64,000 bases of DNA from positions 372,001 through 436,000 of the forward strand of contig NZ_LT594621.1 of assembly GCF_900091655.1 (NCBI RefSeq), in the 5' to 3' direction. This document shows, one piece after another, positions 16,596 through 25,954 of the stretch. The notes under the pieces were generated by a model that worked only from the letters and a program-made list of their open reading frames with translations, did no database searches and had not been told where the DNA came from. A program made the position numbers and the translations under genes. This DNA comes from Culturomica massiliensis (GTDB lineage Bacteria; Bacteroidota; Bacteroidia; Bacteroidales; Marinifilaceae). Each line of letters starts with the position of its first letter. Position 1 is the stretch's first letter.

Positions 16596-17462
16596 TTAAT
16601 AGATATGGATGTCCTGGTTTATTCCCGGTTGCCAGCTTTCTATCATAATGTCCGGTTCAAGACCATTATTTTCCAGATCGTAATACATGGTACAGGATTG
16701 TACAGGTGATGTTTGAAAGTCAAACTTGCCGGACAGGTCCGTCACGGTTTCCAGGGTCGAACCGTCCCGGCAGGTCATTCGTACCGAAAGCAGGTTTACC
16801 TCGCCGGGTGCAAAACCTAATATAGAAACAGGTTTATAAAAATTATTCTCCTGGGTTTGCAAAGGTATAAATGGCAGGCAGGCTGCACCAAGTGCTTGTT
16901 CCTCTGTAAACAACATGGCGGAGGTTTGTACCCCCTGTAATTCTGCCCGGATTGATTCAATGTTTATCCCTGATTTAATTCTAAATGTGAAATGGATTAT
17001 TTTAATAATGGGAGCAGGCATGATCTTACTCTCTTTAAAAGTATTCCCGATTGCAACCGTATGATGTGCTGCCAAATAGAGGGGCGCCTCCGTTGTTGTC
17101 ACAAGGTTGTCCACCACATAAACAGGCAAAGTGACTTGTGCCGTATAATAATGATCCATGCCCGTATAATTTTCTAACCCTGCATTGTTCACAGCTACGA
17201 TGTTGTATCTCCCGGACGGAAGGTTATAATAAGTCGTATCCGTATAGATTTTGTCTTTTAGAGGTGCTAAATCTGAATGATAGAAATATACATTCATCTC
17301 CTCCGGCTTTTCTATCCCTTGCCAGAGCTTCGTCCAGTCCAGAACAAGCCTGAAATTACCGTTGCCTATAAATTGATCTTCACACTCCCGGCACTGGTTG
17401 TTACATCCAAAGAGGAGTAACCCTGTCAGGCATACGCCTGTATAAAATAATGTTCTTCTCAT
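16596..17462 (-). CDS. DUF5119-like fimbrillin-associated lipoprotein
   Basis: A 288-residue protein with a lipoprotein signal (LLLFGC) and a Cys-rich start to the mature protein (CNNQCRECED). The segments NFRLVLDWTKLWQGIEKPEEMNVYFYHSD and SGRYNIVAVNNAGLENYTGMD match the DUF5119 family, typically encoded next to Mfa-like fimbrillins. It probably acts as an anchor or accessory subunit of the same appendage. It follows TraO by 7 bases in the same operon. Confidence 0.7.
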   Translation of the reverse strand: MRRTLFYTGVCLTGLLLFGCNNQCRECEDQFIGNGNFRLVLDWTKLWQGIEKPEEMNVYFYHSDLAPLKDKIYTDTTYYNLPSGRYNIVAVNNAGLENYTGMDHYYTAQVTLPVYVVDNLVTTTEAPLYLAAHHTVAIGNTFKESKIMPAPIIKIIHFTFRIKSGINIESIRAELQGVQTSAMLFTEEQALGAACLPFIPLQTQENNFYKPVSILGFAPGEVNLLSVRMTCRDGSTLETVTDLSGKFDFQTSPVQSCTMYYDLENNGLEPDIMIESWQPGINQDIHIY

Positions 17463-17469
17463 ATCTTTT

Positions 17470-18042
17470 TTATAAAATGTATTTTATCCCCAGCCCGGTT
17501 AAATGATGAAATTTATTGATTGAAGAACCGAAAAGGATTCTTTCGCGGATATGGATTAAGAGAATGATACGGTCACATACATAGGTTTCAATCTCGAATG
17601 TTAAAGCTGTTCCTCCGATCAAGCCGTTGTTATCCGTTAAGGTTGCACCGTCCGGTAGTTCCTTTTTGCCCCAATTCAGGACTTCATAACCTGCCAGTCC
17701 CGATATACCGCCGGAAAGGAATATGTCTTTCCCCCGGTTACTCCAAAATGTATAATAGTAACCGTATTCCGCCGTAAATTGGATGACCGGAATACTACGG
17801 TTGCCATAACAATATTGCTTTTCCCAATATTCCACTCCGTATAACCATTTGTTTTTATTGGAGGTGTAATGCGACAGGGATATTCCTATTTGGTAAGAAA
17901 GTTTTTTATTTTTCAGAAACCCGTACCCGTCCGATACACCTACACTTACCTGAATACCCCTTTGTCCGGGGATACGCCTTTGGGCTTCTGCCTGTAAGGA
18001 TATAAGAACAAGACAGATGATTATTGCTATCCACTTTTTCAT
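17470..18042 (-). CDS. traO: Conjugal transfer protein TraO
   Basis: I place the start at 18042 (MKKWIAIIICLVLISLQAEAQ), which gives a clean signal peptide; the open frame extends 14 codons upstream. The 190-residue protein is rich in alternating beta-strand patterns (GIQVSVGVSDGYGF, TAEYGYYYTFWSNRGKDIFLSGG, LTGLGIKYIL), as expected for the outer-membrane TraO of the CTnDOT family. It lies downstream of TraN, separated by a 300-base gap that contains a tiny plus-strand gene. Confidence 0.75.
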   Translation of the reverse strand: MKKWIAIIICLVLISLQAEAQRRIPGQRGIQVSVGVSDGYGFLKNKKLSYQIGISLSHYTSNKNKWLYGVEYWEKQYCYGNRSIPVIQFTAEYGYYYTFWSNRGKDIFLSGGISGLAGYEVLNWGKKELPDGATLTDNNGLIGGTALTFEIETYVCDRIILLIHIRERILFGSSINKFHHLTGLGIKYIL

Positions 18043-18203
18043 ATTTAATTGATTAAAACCAATATAACTTATTAATATTTTCATTTTTATATTGTTAATT
18101 TTTTATATATTTTTGTACCAGAAATTCCTAAATAAAATAGGAATGGAAACCAGATGTGAATATGTACACAGATGTTTTTTTTTATAATTTTAAAAACATC
18201 TAT

Positions 18204-18293
18204 ATGAAAATTCATTTTGAATTAGAAATAGACATTAAACAGATGGTAAAGCTTGTGGGAGCAATTTCTTTTTTGCTTCTTTTATTGCTGTAA
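18204..18293 (+). CDS. Possible 29-residue hydrophobic peptide, antisense to the tra operon
   Basis: An open frame of 29 codons encodes MKIHFELEIDIKQM followed by KLVGAISFLLLLLL, a charged head and a hydrophobic tail long enough to enter a membrane. TATTTTTG (18108-18115) upstream fits the -7 consensus, and a terminator follows at 18314-18340, both in plus orientation, opposite to traN and traO. The layout (short transcript, tiny membrane peptide, own terminator) resembles type I toxin peptides or small membrane regulators. I do not recognise the peptide. Confidence 0.4.
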   Translation: MKIHFELEIDIKQMVKLVGAISFLLLLLL

Positions 18294-18313
18294 AGATCTT
18301 CGGGATTTTTTTG

Positions 18314-18340
18314 AGACGCTCGCGAGGGCGTCTATTTTTT
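18314..18340 (+). terminator. Terminator of the short plus-strand transcript between traN and traO
   Basis: Arms AGACGC (18314-18319) and GCGTCT (18328-18333), extended inward by T-G and C-G pairs to a GCGA tetraloop, are followed by a run of T. It points in the plus direction, against the tra operon. Confidence 0.7.
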
Positions 18341-18354
18341 TGTTTTTTCAGGGG

Positions 18355-19260
18355 TTAATTCGTTTTTAATTTACTAATCGTTTTGGCTAAAAGCAGGTCG
18401 GAACTTTCTATGCGTACAGACTGATGCCGCCCACCGTCTTTCTCAATAAGATCAAACAATAATACTTTATCATCCGGCAGCGTGAATTTAGGAAGGGCAA
18501 ACACCGTACGAACGGTAGATTTTCCTCCGATTTCGATTTCTTCGTTAAAAGCCCGTAATGGGATAATAACCTTTTCCTGAGTTGCAGTTCGTCTTACCAG
18601 TTTTTTATCGCTGACTTTAAAACGAGTAAAATCAATCGTAAAAGGAATATTTGTCGTATTCCTGATCTGAACGTGTATATACAAAAGACCGTCATTGACA
18701 TAAAGCCCTTTTATCGTGGTCTGTACGCCGAAAGCCATATAGCCCAAATGCCGGATTTTCCGGTCATTGTTCCGGTATATGGTTCGCATAATCAGATCGA
18801 TGAGTGGAGGCGAGTTATGACCGAGATCGGCTAAACCGACCGAAATTTGGTTCGGTTTGTCCTTATTTCCTTGCTGCCGCAATAAATCGGTAATTTCGAC
18901 ACTTAATAATTCCGGTTCTTGTGCGTAACGGGCATTAAACGTATAGAAATTCCCATTCTCACAGACAACAGAAAAATTCGTTTCCCCACTAAAATTTTCT
19001 ATAGCAGCCTTAACCCTCAATACATTTTCGGTTGCGTCCGCCTTGCCTGCTATTAGGTAAGCACTTCCCAAATCAACATACTTAATCCGGGAAGGGAAAA
19101 GGATATGTACGGTTTTGTTATAGGTAACTTCAATCCCTAATGGAGGAATCATTTTGTCGTAACCTATGTTTTGCGTCATGCCGTGAAAAGGTGGTTTTTG
19201 GGCGTATAAGCCCCCTGATCCTGTTAATAACAGAATCAAACTGATTGTAATAATTCTCAT
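18355..19260 (-). CDS. traN: Conjugative transposon protein TraN (DUF4138)
   Basis: A 301-residue protein with a signal peptide (LLLLTGSGGLYAQ). The DUF4138 features are present: YNKTVHILFPSRIKYVDLGS near the start of the mature protein and later NTTNIPFTIDFTRFKVSDKK. TraN is the VirB9-like outer part of the mating channel and works with TraM and TraO. It follows TraM by 8 bases. Confidence 0.88.
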   Translation of the reverse strand: MRIITISLILLLTGSGGLYAQKPPFHGMTQNIGYDKMIPPLGIEVTYNKTVHILFPSRIKYVDLGSAYLIAGKADATENVLRVKAAIENFSGETNFSVVCENGNFYTFNARYAQEPELLSVEITDLLRQQGNKDKPNQISVGLADLGHNSPPLIDLIMRTIYRNNDRKIRHLGYMAFGVQTTIKGLYVNDGLLYIHVQIRNTTNIPFTIDFTRFKVSDKKLVRRTATQEKVIIPLRAFNEEIEIGGKSTVRTVFALPKFTLPDDKVLLFDLIEKDGGRHQSVRIESSDLLLAKTISKLKTN

Positions 19261-19268
19261 AGGTTTAT

Positions 19269-20579
19269 TTATTGTTTCCCCGGCAGAAGGATAAACACCT
19301 CATGCCCCGGTTTAAGAGTTATTTTTACTGTTTTGATTTTTTTTGAAAGGTATTGTGCCCCGGTCTGAATGGCTGTCTTTGCTAAGTCCGCAGCTACTTG
19401 TTGTCCTGCATTTTGGGTAAAGGTGATAGAAGTGCCAAGATCGTTTCCCATATTCCCGGCAGCTTCTTTTAGAGCTTCCGTTTCCATTGTCCCGGCGGCA
19501 TCGATACCCTTTTGCCCTTCCAAATCATATATCTCTAATTCAACAGGTAGTATATTCCCTGTATATTCAAGACTTGTTATTTTTATATGCAGCCGCCCCC
19601 CTTGTAAGGTTACATCCCCGGCAATAATGCTATTGCGGGGAATTAATAATATCCCGGCTTTAATGGGTTCTAAAAGACGTAACCGGACTTTTGGCTTTTC
19701 ATCGTTACCAAATTCCAATACCTGTTGTTGATACACACAGGCTCGTATTGTATTCCGATCCGTTTGCCCTGCTGGTTTTACAGGGGTGTGAAAATCTATA
19801 TTCCGTTCTCTTACATAATCTCTCATGAATGCCGAATCTGAAATTTCCTGTGGCAATCGGGAAACGACATTTTCCGGGATACCGGATACCGCCGTAAGCG
19901 TTGTATGTTTTTCCCGGTCTATGTTTTTTCCTGAATTTTCTGCCCTTTTATCCAGTTGGGTTGAAACTTCCCCGGTAGGAGTAGTAAGGTATTTCGAAGC
20001 CATTTGATAGGACTTCTCCATTAGTTCAAGCTGCTTAACCGTTTGGCTTGTGGCTTCTGCCTGTTCCAGCTTCTTTTTCAGTGATTCGATTTCTGCTTCT
20101 AATCTTTTAGTATCTTCATTTTCACGCGAAGGCTCATAAAAGTTAGTCAGTTCCCGTGTCATATTTTTATAGGCAACACCGGAAGACCGGACTGCACGAT
20201 AAGGTAATTTATCATTACCAGGAACATTTTCCTGAATTTCCTTTTCACTGATCTGTAAATCCAATTCTTTAGAATCTGAAATCGAATCCTTCCCCAAGAT
20301 AAATGCATAATCTTGTAATGATCGCATCCGTTCACGCTGAACCCGTTTTTGCTGTTCCTGTTCATATGCCGTTTTTTTGTCACCGATTAAATTTTTATCC
20401 TGGGGTAACGGTAAATCTGCATTAAACCCCTGCACGTCGTCCACTTTATTTTTTTGCGTTTCCGGTGCAAAAATGAAATACATGGCTAATAGAAAAGCAC
20501 TCCCGATCAATGGGTAAACCAATAATTTTTGCCGTTGCCGTTTTTGCAGGGGAGTTTGTTCTTTATTCTCTGTTTTCAT
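19269..20579 (-). CDS. traM: Conjugative transposon protein TraM
   Basis: A 436-residue protein with one N-terminal membrane segment (LVYPLIGSAFLLAMYFIFA, about 20-38). A coiled-coil-like region (RLEAEIESLKKKLEQAEATSQTV, about 160-190) follows. The C-terminal half carries a VirB10-like core with DVTLQGGRLHIKITSLEY and a hydrophobic tail (HEVFILLPGKQ). TraM is the VirB10 counterpart that spans the envelope. It overlaps TraL by 17 bases. Confidence 0.88.
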   Translation of the reverse strand: MKTENKEQTPLQKRQRQKLLVYPLIGSAFLLAMYFIFAPETQKNKVDDVQGFNADLPLPQDKNLIGDKKTAYEQEQQKRVQRERMRSLQDYAFILGKDSISDSKELDLQISEKEIQENVPGNDKLPYRAVRSSGVAYKNMTRELTNFYEPSRENEDTKRLEAEIESLKKKLEQAEATSQTVKQLELMEKSYQMASKYLTTPTGEVSTQLDKRAENSGKNIDREKHTTLTAVSGIPENVVSRLPQEISDSAFMRDYVRERNIDFHTPVKPAGQTDRNTIRACVYQQQVLEFGNDEKPKVRLRLLEPIKAGILLIPRNSIIAGDVTLQGGRLHIKITSLEYTGNILPVELEIYDLEGQKGIDAAGTMETEALKEAAGNMGNDLGTSITFTQNAGQQVAADLAKTAIQTGAQYLSKKIKTVKITLKPGHEVFILLPGKQ

Positions 20580-20820
20580 ACCTTAAAATATTCGTGATTT
20601 GTCCCTCTGCATTTTTCTTTCCATGGTTTACTCCGATGTTGTACAATGAAACGGTGAACATCATAAAAGACAAACAGATGAATACAAACATCATGATCCA
20701 TACAATTACAATTTGTTGTCTTTTCGTTAATTTGTTACATTGTTTTTTTACCCAGTTTTCAAAATCTGCCCGGTATTCGGACATGGGCTTTATTTGTGCT
20801 GTTTTTGGTATCTTTTTCAT
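20563..20820 (-). CDS. traL: TraL-like small membrane protein (DUF3989)
   Basis: An 85-residue protein with one transmembrane helix (QQIVIVWIMMFVFICLSFMMFTV, about residues 40-62) and a basic cytoplasmic N-terminus. Size, topology and position between TraK and TraM match TraL of CTnDOT-type elements. It overlaps both neighbours, which indicates coupled translation. Confidence 0.75.
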   Translation of the reverse strand: MKKIPKTAQIKPMSEYRADFENWVKKQCNKLTKRQQIVIVWIMMFVFICLSFMMFTVSLYNIGVNHGKKNAEGQITNILRYENRE

Positions 20821-21440
20821 CTTTCTAATACTTGAATGTTTTTGTTTTCAATAACTGTGAAATTTTCGATAGTGAAGCCCGCAGGATTGTTATCACTCCG
20901 TACTGTATTCAATAAAGTACATTGTGTAATTAAAGTGCGTTCCGTGATATTTGTTTCCCGGATAATGCGCTGGCGGGCATAGGTCGTTACCGGATAGGGA
21001 TAAACCGTGAAATTGCATACAACGCTATCGAGTTGTATGGCCTGATTGATATTTGCTCCGATAACCTTATTGTAATAGCCTTTTTCACTTAAGTTCTTAA
21101 AGTATAGGTAGGCACTTTTGTCTGCCAAGAATAACGCCCTTTTAATATTTTCTTCAATAGCCGCTTTATCCGGGGCAAGTGTAAAAAATAGTTCGTGAAA
21201 CCGTTTCACATGTTCCCGTGCTTCCACCGGGCGATTCTGTGACATATCTTGTGAAAGTGCCAGCATTAAGGATTTGCCTTCATCCAACACATATATTTTT
21301 TCTCGCTGTTTCTCTGCAAACACATAAGAGTTCCAGACGGCATAACCCGTAATTCCGGCACATGCAACGACAAACACCATACAAAAGAAACGGATCATTT
21401 TAAAACTACTCTCAATGTTCTTTAAGCTTTTAAATTCCAT
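20817..21440 (-). CDS. traK: Conjugative transposon protein TraK
   Basis: A 207-residue protein beginning MEFKSLKNIESSFKMIRFF with a membrane anchor at about residues 17-35 and a soluble periplasmic remainder, as in VirB8-like TraK. Segments FTVYPYPVTTYARQRIIRETNITERTL are typical. It lies between TraJ and TraL and overlaps TraL by 4 bases. Confidence 0.88.
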   Translation of the reverse strand: MEFKSLKNIESSFKMIRFFCMVFVVACAGITGYAVWNSYVFAEKQREKIYVLDEGKSLMLALSQDMSQNRPVEAREHVKRFHELFFTLAPDKAAIEENIKRALFLADKSAYLYFKNLSEKGYYNKVIGANINQAIQLDSVVCNFTVYPYPVTTYARQRIIRETNITERTLITQCTLLNTVRSDNNPAGFTIENFTVIENKNIQVLER

Positions 21441-21451
21441 AAGTAAACAGG

Positions 21452-22453
21452 TTAATGTATTATTGTACCGATAGGATTACCCGTTGCCATGCCCGCAGCC
21501 GCCCCCGCAGTTTTGCCCGCACCGCTGCCGGTGTGGTTTATATTCCGCAGAAAACCGCCCATACCTGAACAATTAATTACCCAGGTGGATACCGTCGGAA
21601 CAGAAAAGTAACCGACAATACCGATTGCCAGGAATAACAGGTAAGTCAAATCGGATAGTCCTTGCGAAATAAGATTGGCGTTATTGTCTATATCATATTG
21701 TAAAGTAATAATCTGAATCCGGCTTAATATCGCCCCGAACAGATCCGCAATAGGTAACCATAAATAAACACTTAGATACCTGCAAAGCCAATGCGTCAAA
21801 GTGTGCTGGAATCCGTCGTATACGGAGAAGGCGAAACTGATCGGACCTAACAGGGTTAGGACGATCAGAAAGAATGTGCGGATCGTATCTATGATAAGTG
21901 CCGCTACTTCAAAAATAAATTCTAATACTTCACGTAAACATTTGATAATTATACCCCGGATTGTAAATTGTTCCCTTAACTTGTTCATCCCGGCGAAAAC
22001 GGCAATATCTACGGGGTTTAAAGTCATGTTTTGAATTTCACGGTCAAATTCTTCATCACTTGCCATGAAACCGAAACCGATTTCCGATAAAGCTTTTGCC
22101 TCTGTTTCATCTTTTAACTGCTGAAACTTATTCATATCGAAAACCTGATTTTCCAGAATTTGATGACATCCCTTGACTACCGGGGACATGACCCCGTTAA
22201 TCGTACCTATAACCAAAGTAGGAAAGAACATGATACATAAACCGATTGCAAAAGGACGCAGCATAGGGAATATATCCAATTCTTCACCCCTTGCCAGAGA
22301 TTGCCAAACCCGGTATGATATATATAATAACGCACCCAGCCCCGCAATTCCTTTCGCAATGCCGGTCAGGTTGTCACACAAAGGAAGCATATCGATGTAT
22401 AGCCCCTTTAAAAGTTGGTGCAGGTTTGTAAAACCGATTTCTAATATTATCAT
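21452..22453 (-). CDS. traJ: Conjugative transposon protein TraJ
   Basis: A 333-residue polytopic membrane protein of the VirB6 type. It starts with TNLHQLLKGLYIDMLPLCDN and has about six hydrophobic segments, including IRTFFLIVLTLLGPISFAFSV. The C-terminus is Gly/Ala-rich (GSGAGKTAGAAAGMATGNP), as usual for TraJ. It forms part of the inner-membrane channel. TraK follows 11 bases downstream. Confidence 0.9.
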   Translation of the reverse strand: MIILEIGFTNLHQLLKGLYIDMLPLCDNLTGIAKGIAGLGALLYISYRVWQSLARGEELDIFPMLRPFAIGLCIMFFPTLVIGTINGVMSPVVKGCHQILENQVFDMNKFQQLKDETEAKALSEIGFGFMASDEEFDREIQNMTLNPVDIAVFAGMNKLREQFTIRGIIIKCLREVLEFIFEVAALIIDTIRTFFLIVLTLLGPISFAFSVYDGFQHTLTHWLCRYLSVYLWLPIADLFGAILSRIQIITLQYDIDNNANLISQGLSDLTYLLFLAIGIVGYFSVPTVSTWVINCSGMGGFLRNINHTGSGAGKTAGAAAGMATGNPIGTIIH

Positions 22454-22474
22454 ACTTTTATTTTAAAGATTATT

Positions 22475-23101
22475 TTACCAATATCGTTCTGCTTCACCGT
22501 ATAGGCGGAGAAAACGTCCGATTTCTCCGGTTTTTGCTGAACGTAAATAGGAAATGGAAATATTTTTATTGGTATAGTAACTGACAAGATTTTTATACCT
22601 CAAAATGGATTGATAGGAGCGTTCGATCAGATCGAAACGTTCTTTGTCTGTCATACTCATGCTTGTCGCATTGACTACATTCTTCAATTCAAGCAAAATA
22701 TCCGTACTTTCTTGTAAGAGTTGAGCGTACCCCCGTCCAATGGCTGCCAGTTCCAATGCCGTATAGTTTTTATCGCGAAGCATCTTTTGATAGGAGTTTA
22801 CATAAATGTCCGAGATTTCACCGAGCATGAGTATCGTCTTTTGTACTTTTAAGGCATCCCGCACAAGGTTATTTACCTTTCGTAAAGCGTCGTAATATTT
22901 CTTGCCCTGTTCATATATCTTTACAGTTTCCTGAAAGTTTTTTACCATATTGGAGGCTGTAGTCGTACTCTGTACAAGTTCCTGACTACTGTTTACGATA
23001 CTTTGGGCTATATTCGCTCCGTCGGTAACGGGTATTTGAGCGTAAACTACTGACGGCACAAATGCCGCCAGTAATAGGATGAAATGGAACTTTACTTGCA
23101 T
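22475..23101 (-). CDS. traI: TraI-like protein (DUF4141)
   Basis: A 208-residue protein with a signal peptide ending VVYAQ. The helical pattern GANIAQSIVNSSQELVQSTTTASNM and YEQGKKYYDALRKVNNLVRDALKVQ matches the DUF4141 family (TraI of CTnDOT; VirB5-like in position). It overlaps the preceding DUF3876 gene by 1 base and lies 21 bases before TraJ. Confidence 0.85.
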   Translation of the reverse strand: MQVKFHFILLLAAFVPSVVYAQIPVTDGANIAQSIVNSSQELVQSTTTASNMVKNFQETVKIYEQGKKYYDALRKVNNLVRDALKVQKTILMLGEISDIYVNSYQKMLRDKNYTALELAAIGRGYAQLLQESTDILLELKNVVNATSMSMTDKERFDLIERSYQSILRYKNLVSYYTNKNISISYLRSAKTGEIGRFLRLYGEAERYW

Positions 23102-23436
23102 TACCTTAACTTTTTCAAAATTGTACCACTCGCCCGTTTATAGCGAATGTCGGTTTTTACCGTATCGCTATCCTTGTAGTATGAAAGCGGAATGTCGCCG
23201 ATGGGGGTTTGTATAAAATATTTGCTGCTTTTTTGAATGATTGGAGAAGAAGAAACTTCTGTAAACTTACTCTGTTCAAAAAAGAGAAAAGTCGCTTGTA
23301 GTTTTCCCCTGACAATTTCAATAATAAGCATGTGGCAGGTTTCAGAATCAGAACCCCACCAACAACCGCACATGGCGTACATTTTTTCGAGTTCCCGGCA
23401 TGCCCGGTTGAAGTGTTGAATGTTGTAATTACACAT
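23101..23436 (-). CDS. DUF3876-like protein of the tra operon
   Basis: A 111-residue protein (MCNYNIQHFNRACRELEKMYAMCGCWWGSDSE...). Position between TraG and TraI and the W-S/D-Cys-rich centre fit the DUF3876 family common in these operons; it may correspond to the TraH position. The function is unknown. The leader carries a perfect copy of the CCACTTAAAATCCT motif 6 bases before the start codon. Confidence 0.6.
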   Translation of the reverse strand: MCNYNIQHFNRACRELEKMYAMCGCWWGSDSETCHMLIIEIVRGKLQATFLFFEQSKFTEVSSSPIIQKSSKYFIQTPIGDIPLSYYKDSDTVKTDIRYKRASGTILKKLR

Positions 23437-23442
23437 GATAAT

Positions 23443-23457
23443 AGGATTTTAAGTGGT
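23443..23457 (-). promoter_or_regulatory. Leader motif before the DUF3876 gene
   Basis: The plus strand reads AGGATTTTAAGTGGT, identical over 15 bases to 36634-36648 in the candidate small RNA. The mRNA therefore carries the exact complement, ending 6 bases before its AUG. Confidence 0.6.
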
Positions 23458-23476
23458 TAAAAATTATAATTGAAAA

Positions 23477-25954
23477 TCAACCGGTAGCTAATTGTTTTAC
23501 TGCCAATTGTAGACTCCCGGTTTGTTTGACTAATTCCATGACACGCATTTTTTCTTTTTCTTCGGTAGTGTAGATGTAGTATTCTTCTTTTGAAACTTCG
23601 ACGGCATAAACCGCGCTGTGTATTCCACCTAAACTGATAAAGACCTCTTTGTAAATTCTATCGGGGCGGTTTGCCATATTAAGCGATAATATTTGTGCTT
23701 TTTCTTTGTCTGTAAGCCCTAATAATTGTTGGATAGGAGTAAATTTATTCAGGTATTTCCGTTGATCGAGTAAAATTTTACAATCTGAATTGTTGATAAT
23801 ACTTTCTTTCACGATTGGCGAAGAAATAATATCTTCAACTTCTTGTGAAACAACACAAACCTCTCCGTAGTATTTCCTGACAGTCTTAAACAGGTAACGT
23901 ATGTATTCCGCCATGCCAGCTTTTGTTATAGCTTTCCAGGCTTCCTCAATAATTAATACCTTCCGTATTCCTTTTAGACGACGCATTTTGTTGATAAAGC
24001 TTTCCATGATAATAAGTGTAACCACCGGAAATAATATCGGGTGATCTTTGATGTTATCCAATTCGAACACCACAAAGCGTTTGTGCAGTAAGTCAATTTC
24101 AGCCGTAGAATTAAGTAGATAATCATATTCGCCTCCCCGGTAATAAGGAGCGAGAATGTTTAACAGGTTTAACAGGTCGAATTCCTTTTCCCGGACTTGC
24201 GTCTGTTGTAATATTTCCCGGTATTCCGTCTGGAGAAATTCGTAATAAGTATTAAAGCAGGGAGTAATCTGTTCGTCACTCTGAATTTTTTTGATATAAA
24301 GGTTTACACTATTGGAAAGGTTGGTTTCATCCGCCCGGGTAGCTGGTTCGGTGTCTTTCTTCCATAAGGTCAGGATAAGCGTTTTAATACTTTCCCTCTT
24401 CTCAATGTCGAAAACTTTATCATCTGTGTAAAACGGGTTAAATGCTATCGGATTTTCTTCCGTGTAGGTAAAATAGATACCGTCTTCGCCTTTGGTTTGT
24501 TCGTTGATTAGGGTACACAATCCCCAATAGCTGTTCCCTGTATCGACTATTAATATATGGCTTTGTTGTTCATAGTATTGTCTTACCATGTGATTGGTGA
24601 AAAATGATTTTCCGCTGCCGCTTCCCCCGAGGATAAATTTATTCCGGTTGGTCGTGTATCCCATTTTCATGGGGAGGTCGGAAATATCTATCCATAGCGG
24701 TTTACCGCTTAAACGATCTCCCAGTTTGATGCCGAAAGGACTTGCTGAGTCCCGGTAATTACTTTCATTGGTTAGAAAACATAGGGCTTGTTCCGGGAAT
24801 GTATAGAAAGATTCTTCCGAAGGGAAATCCCCGCTGTTTCCCGGAATACCCGCCCAAAAGAGTGCCGGGGCATCCGTTACGTTGTAATGAGGCTTACAGC
24901 CCATAAGCGCGATTTGGCTTCCGCATTGATTTTTGATTTGCCTGAATTCCGGCTCATTGTCTGCCCATGCGCATATGTTATAATGTGCCCGGATAGACAT
25001 TAGCCCTTTGGCATGTGCTTCATTCAAATACATCTCCGCCCATTCCCGGTTGATCTGGTTTGCCCGGCTGTATCTGGAAAGGGATTTCATGTTTTTAGCC
25101 CGCTTTTCAAATAATTTTAAATTTTCTCCCGAATGATCCAGAAAGAGGTATTGATTATAGATATGATTACAGGACAAAAGCAGACCAATAGGCGAAGCAA
25201 AGGATAATTTACAAGCTGTCTGTTCGGTACTTAATCTTTCATAACACGTATCCGTAGCCACGTTACCGGGTAATTCGTCTACGTCGCTAAGGGTGTGCAG
25301 GCATATCCGGTTATCTCCGATATGCAAGCCGGAAGGATATAAGCCTATATCTTGTAATACGGTTTTATCCCTATGGGTAAGGGTAAGGTATTTTTCGATC
25401 AATCCCGCACATTCCCGGGAGCCTGTGATTTCTTCATCCGATAAGCGGTAAAGGGTAAGAAGTCCAGAATCATTTACGATTTTCAAAAATTGTTCCACAG
25501 CCTCATTAAAACGGCTGTATGTTTCAGGATTGACTTCTTTGGGGATGATGAACCCCCGGCTTAATGTGCTGAAATTACTTTGCCGGCGACTTTGTTCTTT
25601 TGTTGTTTTTGTAAGAAACAAATAACAATAATGATGTAAATACGGACGCTCATTAAAGTGCAGTTCGTAGGAACGAGATAAGAAACTTTTATACTCTTTT
25701 AATTCCGGTCGGTAATCTTCTCTAATGAACCAATCTTGCTTGTGTACAATCGTGTAATCCGGCAGGACCTTGACCGCTTTTAGCCAAGTGGTATGTATTG
25801 TTTTATAATCGTCCGGTGTGATCGTAAATAGTTCAGGCAATACGACGCGAAAAGCAGCGGTCAGGTCTGCGTTTTTACTGACGATATAGTTATTTTCTAT
25901 GGCGAGTAAAGGAAATTTATTCTCTAATGTTTTTATTCTTAGTATGTTTTCCAT
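23477..25954 (-). CDS. traG: TraG family conjugative ATPase (VirB4-like)
   Basis: An 825-residue protein. Walker A GGSGSGKS lies at about 443-450, and a Walker B VLIIEEAWKA follows near residue 650. FTPIQQLLGLTDKEKAQILSLN is the conserved C-terminal region of the Bacteroidota TraG/VirB4 family. It powers substrate transfer and pilus assembly at the inner membrane. Its start overlaps the TraF gene by 38 bases, a typical arrangement in these operons. Confidence 0.93.
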   Translation of the reverse strand: MENILRIKTLENKFPLLAIENNYIVSKNADLTAAFRVVLPELFTITPDDYKTIHTTWLKAVKVLPDYTIVHKQDWFIREDYRPELKEYKSFLSRSYELHFNERPYLHHYCYLFLTKTTKEQSRRQSNFSTLSRGFIIPKEVNPETYSRFNEAVEQFLKIVNDSGLLTLYRLSDEEITGSRECAGLIEKYLTLTHRDKTVLQDIGLYPSGLHIGDNRICLHTLSDVDELPGNVATDTCYERLSTEQTACKLSFASPIGLLLSCNHIYNQYLFLDHSGENLKLFEKRAKNMKSLSRYSRANQINREWAEMYLNEAHAKGLMSIRAHYNICAWADNEPEFRQIKNQCGSQIALMGCKPHYNVTDAPALFWAGIPGNSGDFPSEESFYTFPEQALCFLTNESNYRDSASPFGIKLGDRLSGKPLWIDISDLPMKMGYTTNRNKFILGGSGSGKSFFTNHMVRQYYEQQSHILIVDTGNSYWGLCTLINEQTKGEDGIYFTYTEENPIAFNPFYTDDKVFDIEKRESIKTLILTLWKKDTEPATRADETNLSNSVNLYIKKIQSDEQITPCFNTYYEFLQTEYREILQQTQVREKEFDLLNLLNILAPYYRGGEYDYLLNSTAEIDLLHKRFVVFELDNIKDHPILFPVVTLIIMESFINKMRRLKGIRKVLIIEEAWKAITKAGMAEYIRYLFKTVRKYYGEVCVVSQEVEDIISSPIVKESIINNSDCKILLDQRKYLNKFTPIQQLLGLTDKEKAQILSLNMANRPDRIYKEVFISLGGIHSAVYAVEVSKEEYYIYTTEEKEKMRVMELVKQTGSLQLAVKQLATG

